A DNA stretch of 64,000 bases from Chryseobacterium indicum (lineage in GTDB: Bacteria > Bacteroidota > Bacteroidia > Flavobacteriales > Weeksellaceae): the NCBI RefSeq assembly GCF_021504595.1, contig NZ_JACSGT010000001.1:1302001-1366000 (forward strand). The letters run 5' to 3'. Below, piece by piece: positions 63,068-64,000 of the stretch. The notes below the pieces were generated by a model, which did not search any database, had not been told where the DNA came from, and worked only from the letters and a program-made list of their open reading frames with translations. How positions within the stretch are numbered: the first letter of the stretch is position 1; every line of letters begins with the position of its first letter. Position numbers and translations under genes: made by a program.

Positions 63068-63625
63068 TTACAATTTTTTTATATACCTATTTAAAATAGA
63101 ATTGTTTATCTCATCATTTTCCGTCATGAATAATTTTTCAAAAGCCAGTAAAGATATTTTAGCACAAACCTCTGCATCATCACCGGCTCTGTGATGGTTG
63201 AAACTGATCTGATGATATTCAGCAAGATGTTTTAATCCATATCTCGGAAGATAATTCCATGATTTTTTAGCTAACTGGATACTGCAAAGATAATTTAGCT
63301 TCGGCGTGAACATTCCGTAATGATTCAGGCATCCGCGAAGCACACCTGCGTCAAATCCTGCATTATGGGCAATCATTAACGTTCCGTACATCATTTCTTC
63401 CACTTCATACCAGATTTCGTCAAAAGTAGGAGCGTCTTTCACATCATCCGGAAGAATGCCGTGAACATCCACATTAAACGGGCTGAAATAAGGAAAACTT
63501 GGTGGCTTGATGAGCCATGTTTTGGTCTCAATGATTTTTGAATCCTGTACAACACAGATTCCCAGTTCACAGGCGGAGTTTCGCTCGTGAGTTGCTGTTT
63601 CAAAATCTATTGCACAAAAATCCAT
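63068..63625 (-). CDS. DnaQ-like 3'-5' exonuclease (DEDDh)
   Basis: The 185-residue protein is a stand-alone exonuclease domain. The metal-binding residues are D7 and E9 (AIDFETATHER, Exo I), the Asp of IAHNAGFDAGVL (Exo II), and H and D of HHRAGDDAEVCA (Exo III with His, so DEDDh type). Relatives include the DNA polymerase III epsilon subunit and RNase T; lacking the clamp or polymerase-binding tail, it is more likely a repair or RNA-processing enzyme. It lies 18 bp from the next gene on the minus strand and may share its promoter. Confidence 0.9.
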   Translation of the reverse strand: MDFCAIDFETATHERNSACELGICVVQDSKIIETKTWLIKPPSFPYFSPFNVDVHGILPDDVKDAPTFDEIWYEVEEMMYGTLMIAHNAGFDAGVLRGCLNHYGMFTPKLNYLCSIQLAKKSWNYLPRYGLKHLAEYHQISFNHHRAGDDAEVCAKISLLAFEKLFMTENDEINNSILNRYIKKL

Positions 63626-63655
63626 AAGTAAAGTTTATTGTTTTGAGTTAAGGGA

Positions 63656-64000
63656 TTAAATTTTCTTTTTACTACCTAAAAAATGTTTGAAAACAAGCCA
63701 TTTGGTTTGATAATAATCTGTTTTCTGATGCTTCTGGCGGCGTTTTAAAGTGCCGGGAATCTGCGCATAAAATCCGAAATGCCCTTTCAAAACTGCCCAG
63801 AAATGAGAAATCCCGTTCTTATAAGCAAAATAAAATGAGGCAGCTCCGTCAAGACACAATCTGAAAAAAATCAGCCATATCAGTCTTGGAAAAGGCAGAT
63901 TCTTCAGCAACATCGAAAAGTTATTCCGGATGTTTAAAAAAGTTTTCTGTGCGCTCTGCTTGTTCAAAGTTCCTCCGCCAACGTGATATACCTTAGATCT
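63656..64000 (-). CDS. Glycosyltransferase family 2, C-terminal part cut by window edge
   Basis: The frame is open to the window end; reading upstream of the first visible Leu/Met gives KVYHVGGGTLNKQSAQKTFL, so the gene begins beyond 64000. VYHVGGGTL followed by NIRNNFSMLLKNLP is a common late segment of flavobacterial family 2 glycosyltransferases. A hydrophobic helix (LIWLIFFRLCLDGAASFYFAYK) and a basic tail follow. It may be membrane-associated and act in surface polysaccharide or lipid glycosylation. The start is not in the window. Confidence 0.75.
   Translation of the reverse strand, partial: RSKVYHVGGGTLNKQSAQKTFLNIRNNFSMLLKNLPFPRLIWLIFFRLCLDGAASFYFAYKNGISHFWAVLKGHFGFYAQIPGTLKRRQKHQKTDYYQTKWLVFKHFLGSKKKI

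Overview
The window is AT-rich chromosomal DNA from a flavobacterium, most likely Chryseobacterium or a close relative in the Weeksellaceae. The evidence is recurring TAnnTTTG -7 promoter boxes, type IX secretion (T9SS) sorting domains of types A and B, GLPGLI and DUF4476 proteins, a Bacteroidota-style 'KKLSRDDLK...GG' leader peptide, and the flavour of the housekeeping proteins. Both ends cut glycosyltransferase genes. I see no tRNA, rRNA or CRISPR array.

Layout. 1-4442: glycosyltransferase tail, a small Cys-rich protein, lpdA, a DUF4476 secreted protein and a CvfB-like S1 protein. 4445-5909: a complete IS5-like insertion sequence lying against the cvfB stop codon. 6004-9915: a 1303-residue T9SS cargo protein. 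10097-16397: tetR-tolC-mfp-rnd, an RND efflux operon with probable repeated operators. 16.4-24.5 kb: mixed small genes (J-domain/KTSC, several unrecognised secreted proteins, VOC, nudK, an epimerase, HPP, ssb, HRDC) and a frameshifted metE relic. 24.7-28.9 kb: hisS, two tandem CxxC/SHOCT paralogues and a methyltransferase. 29.3-31.8 kb: cyanophycin breakdown genes (cphB, DUF1275, isoaspartyl peptidase). 31.8-38 kb: an accessory block holding a double-glycine leader peptide coupled to a GLPGLI protein, REP-like hairpins, an MBL-fold gene between unusual structured DNA, a YcaQ/AlkX-like glycosylase and DUF1905. 38.2-40.9 kb: cphA, cyanophycin synthetase. 40.9-50.4 kb: a minus-strand cluster of amide-bond ligases (three ATP-grasp-type proteins, a GCS2-type carboxylate-amine ligase), a class I glutamine amidotransferase, two esterase-fold proteins and an M17 aminopeptidase. 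50.6-56.4 kb: the glycogen operon glgB-glgA-glgC with two unknown genes inside it. 56.6-64 kb: an SRPBCC protein, sucA-sucB, apaG, a T9SS type A protein, a DnaQ-like exonuclease and a glycosyltransferase end.

How it fits together. The region from 29 to 56 kb is rich in storage and polymer metabolism: cyanophycin synthesis and degradation (nitrogen reserve) and glycogen synthesis (carbon reserve) flank an uncharacterised ligase cluster. That cluster is my best candidate for an undescribed pathway, making or remodelling a small peptide or amide conjugate; its product cannot be read from the sequence. The accessory block at 32-38 kb splits cphA from cphB/iaaA and looks recently assembled. A roughly 200 bp hairpin-forming intergenic repeat occurs three times (3291-3490, 16634-16832, 37799-37990) and is the clearest unexplained non-coding structure.
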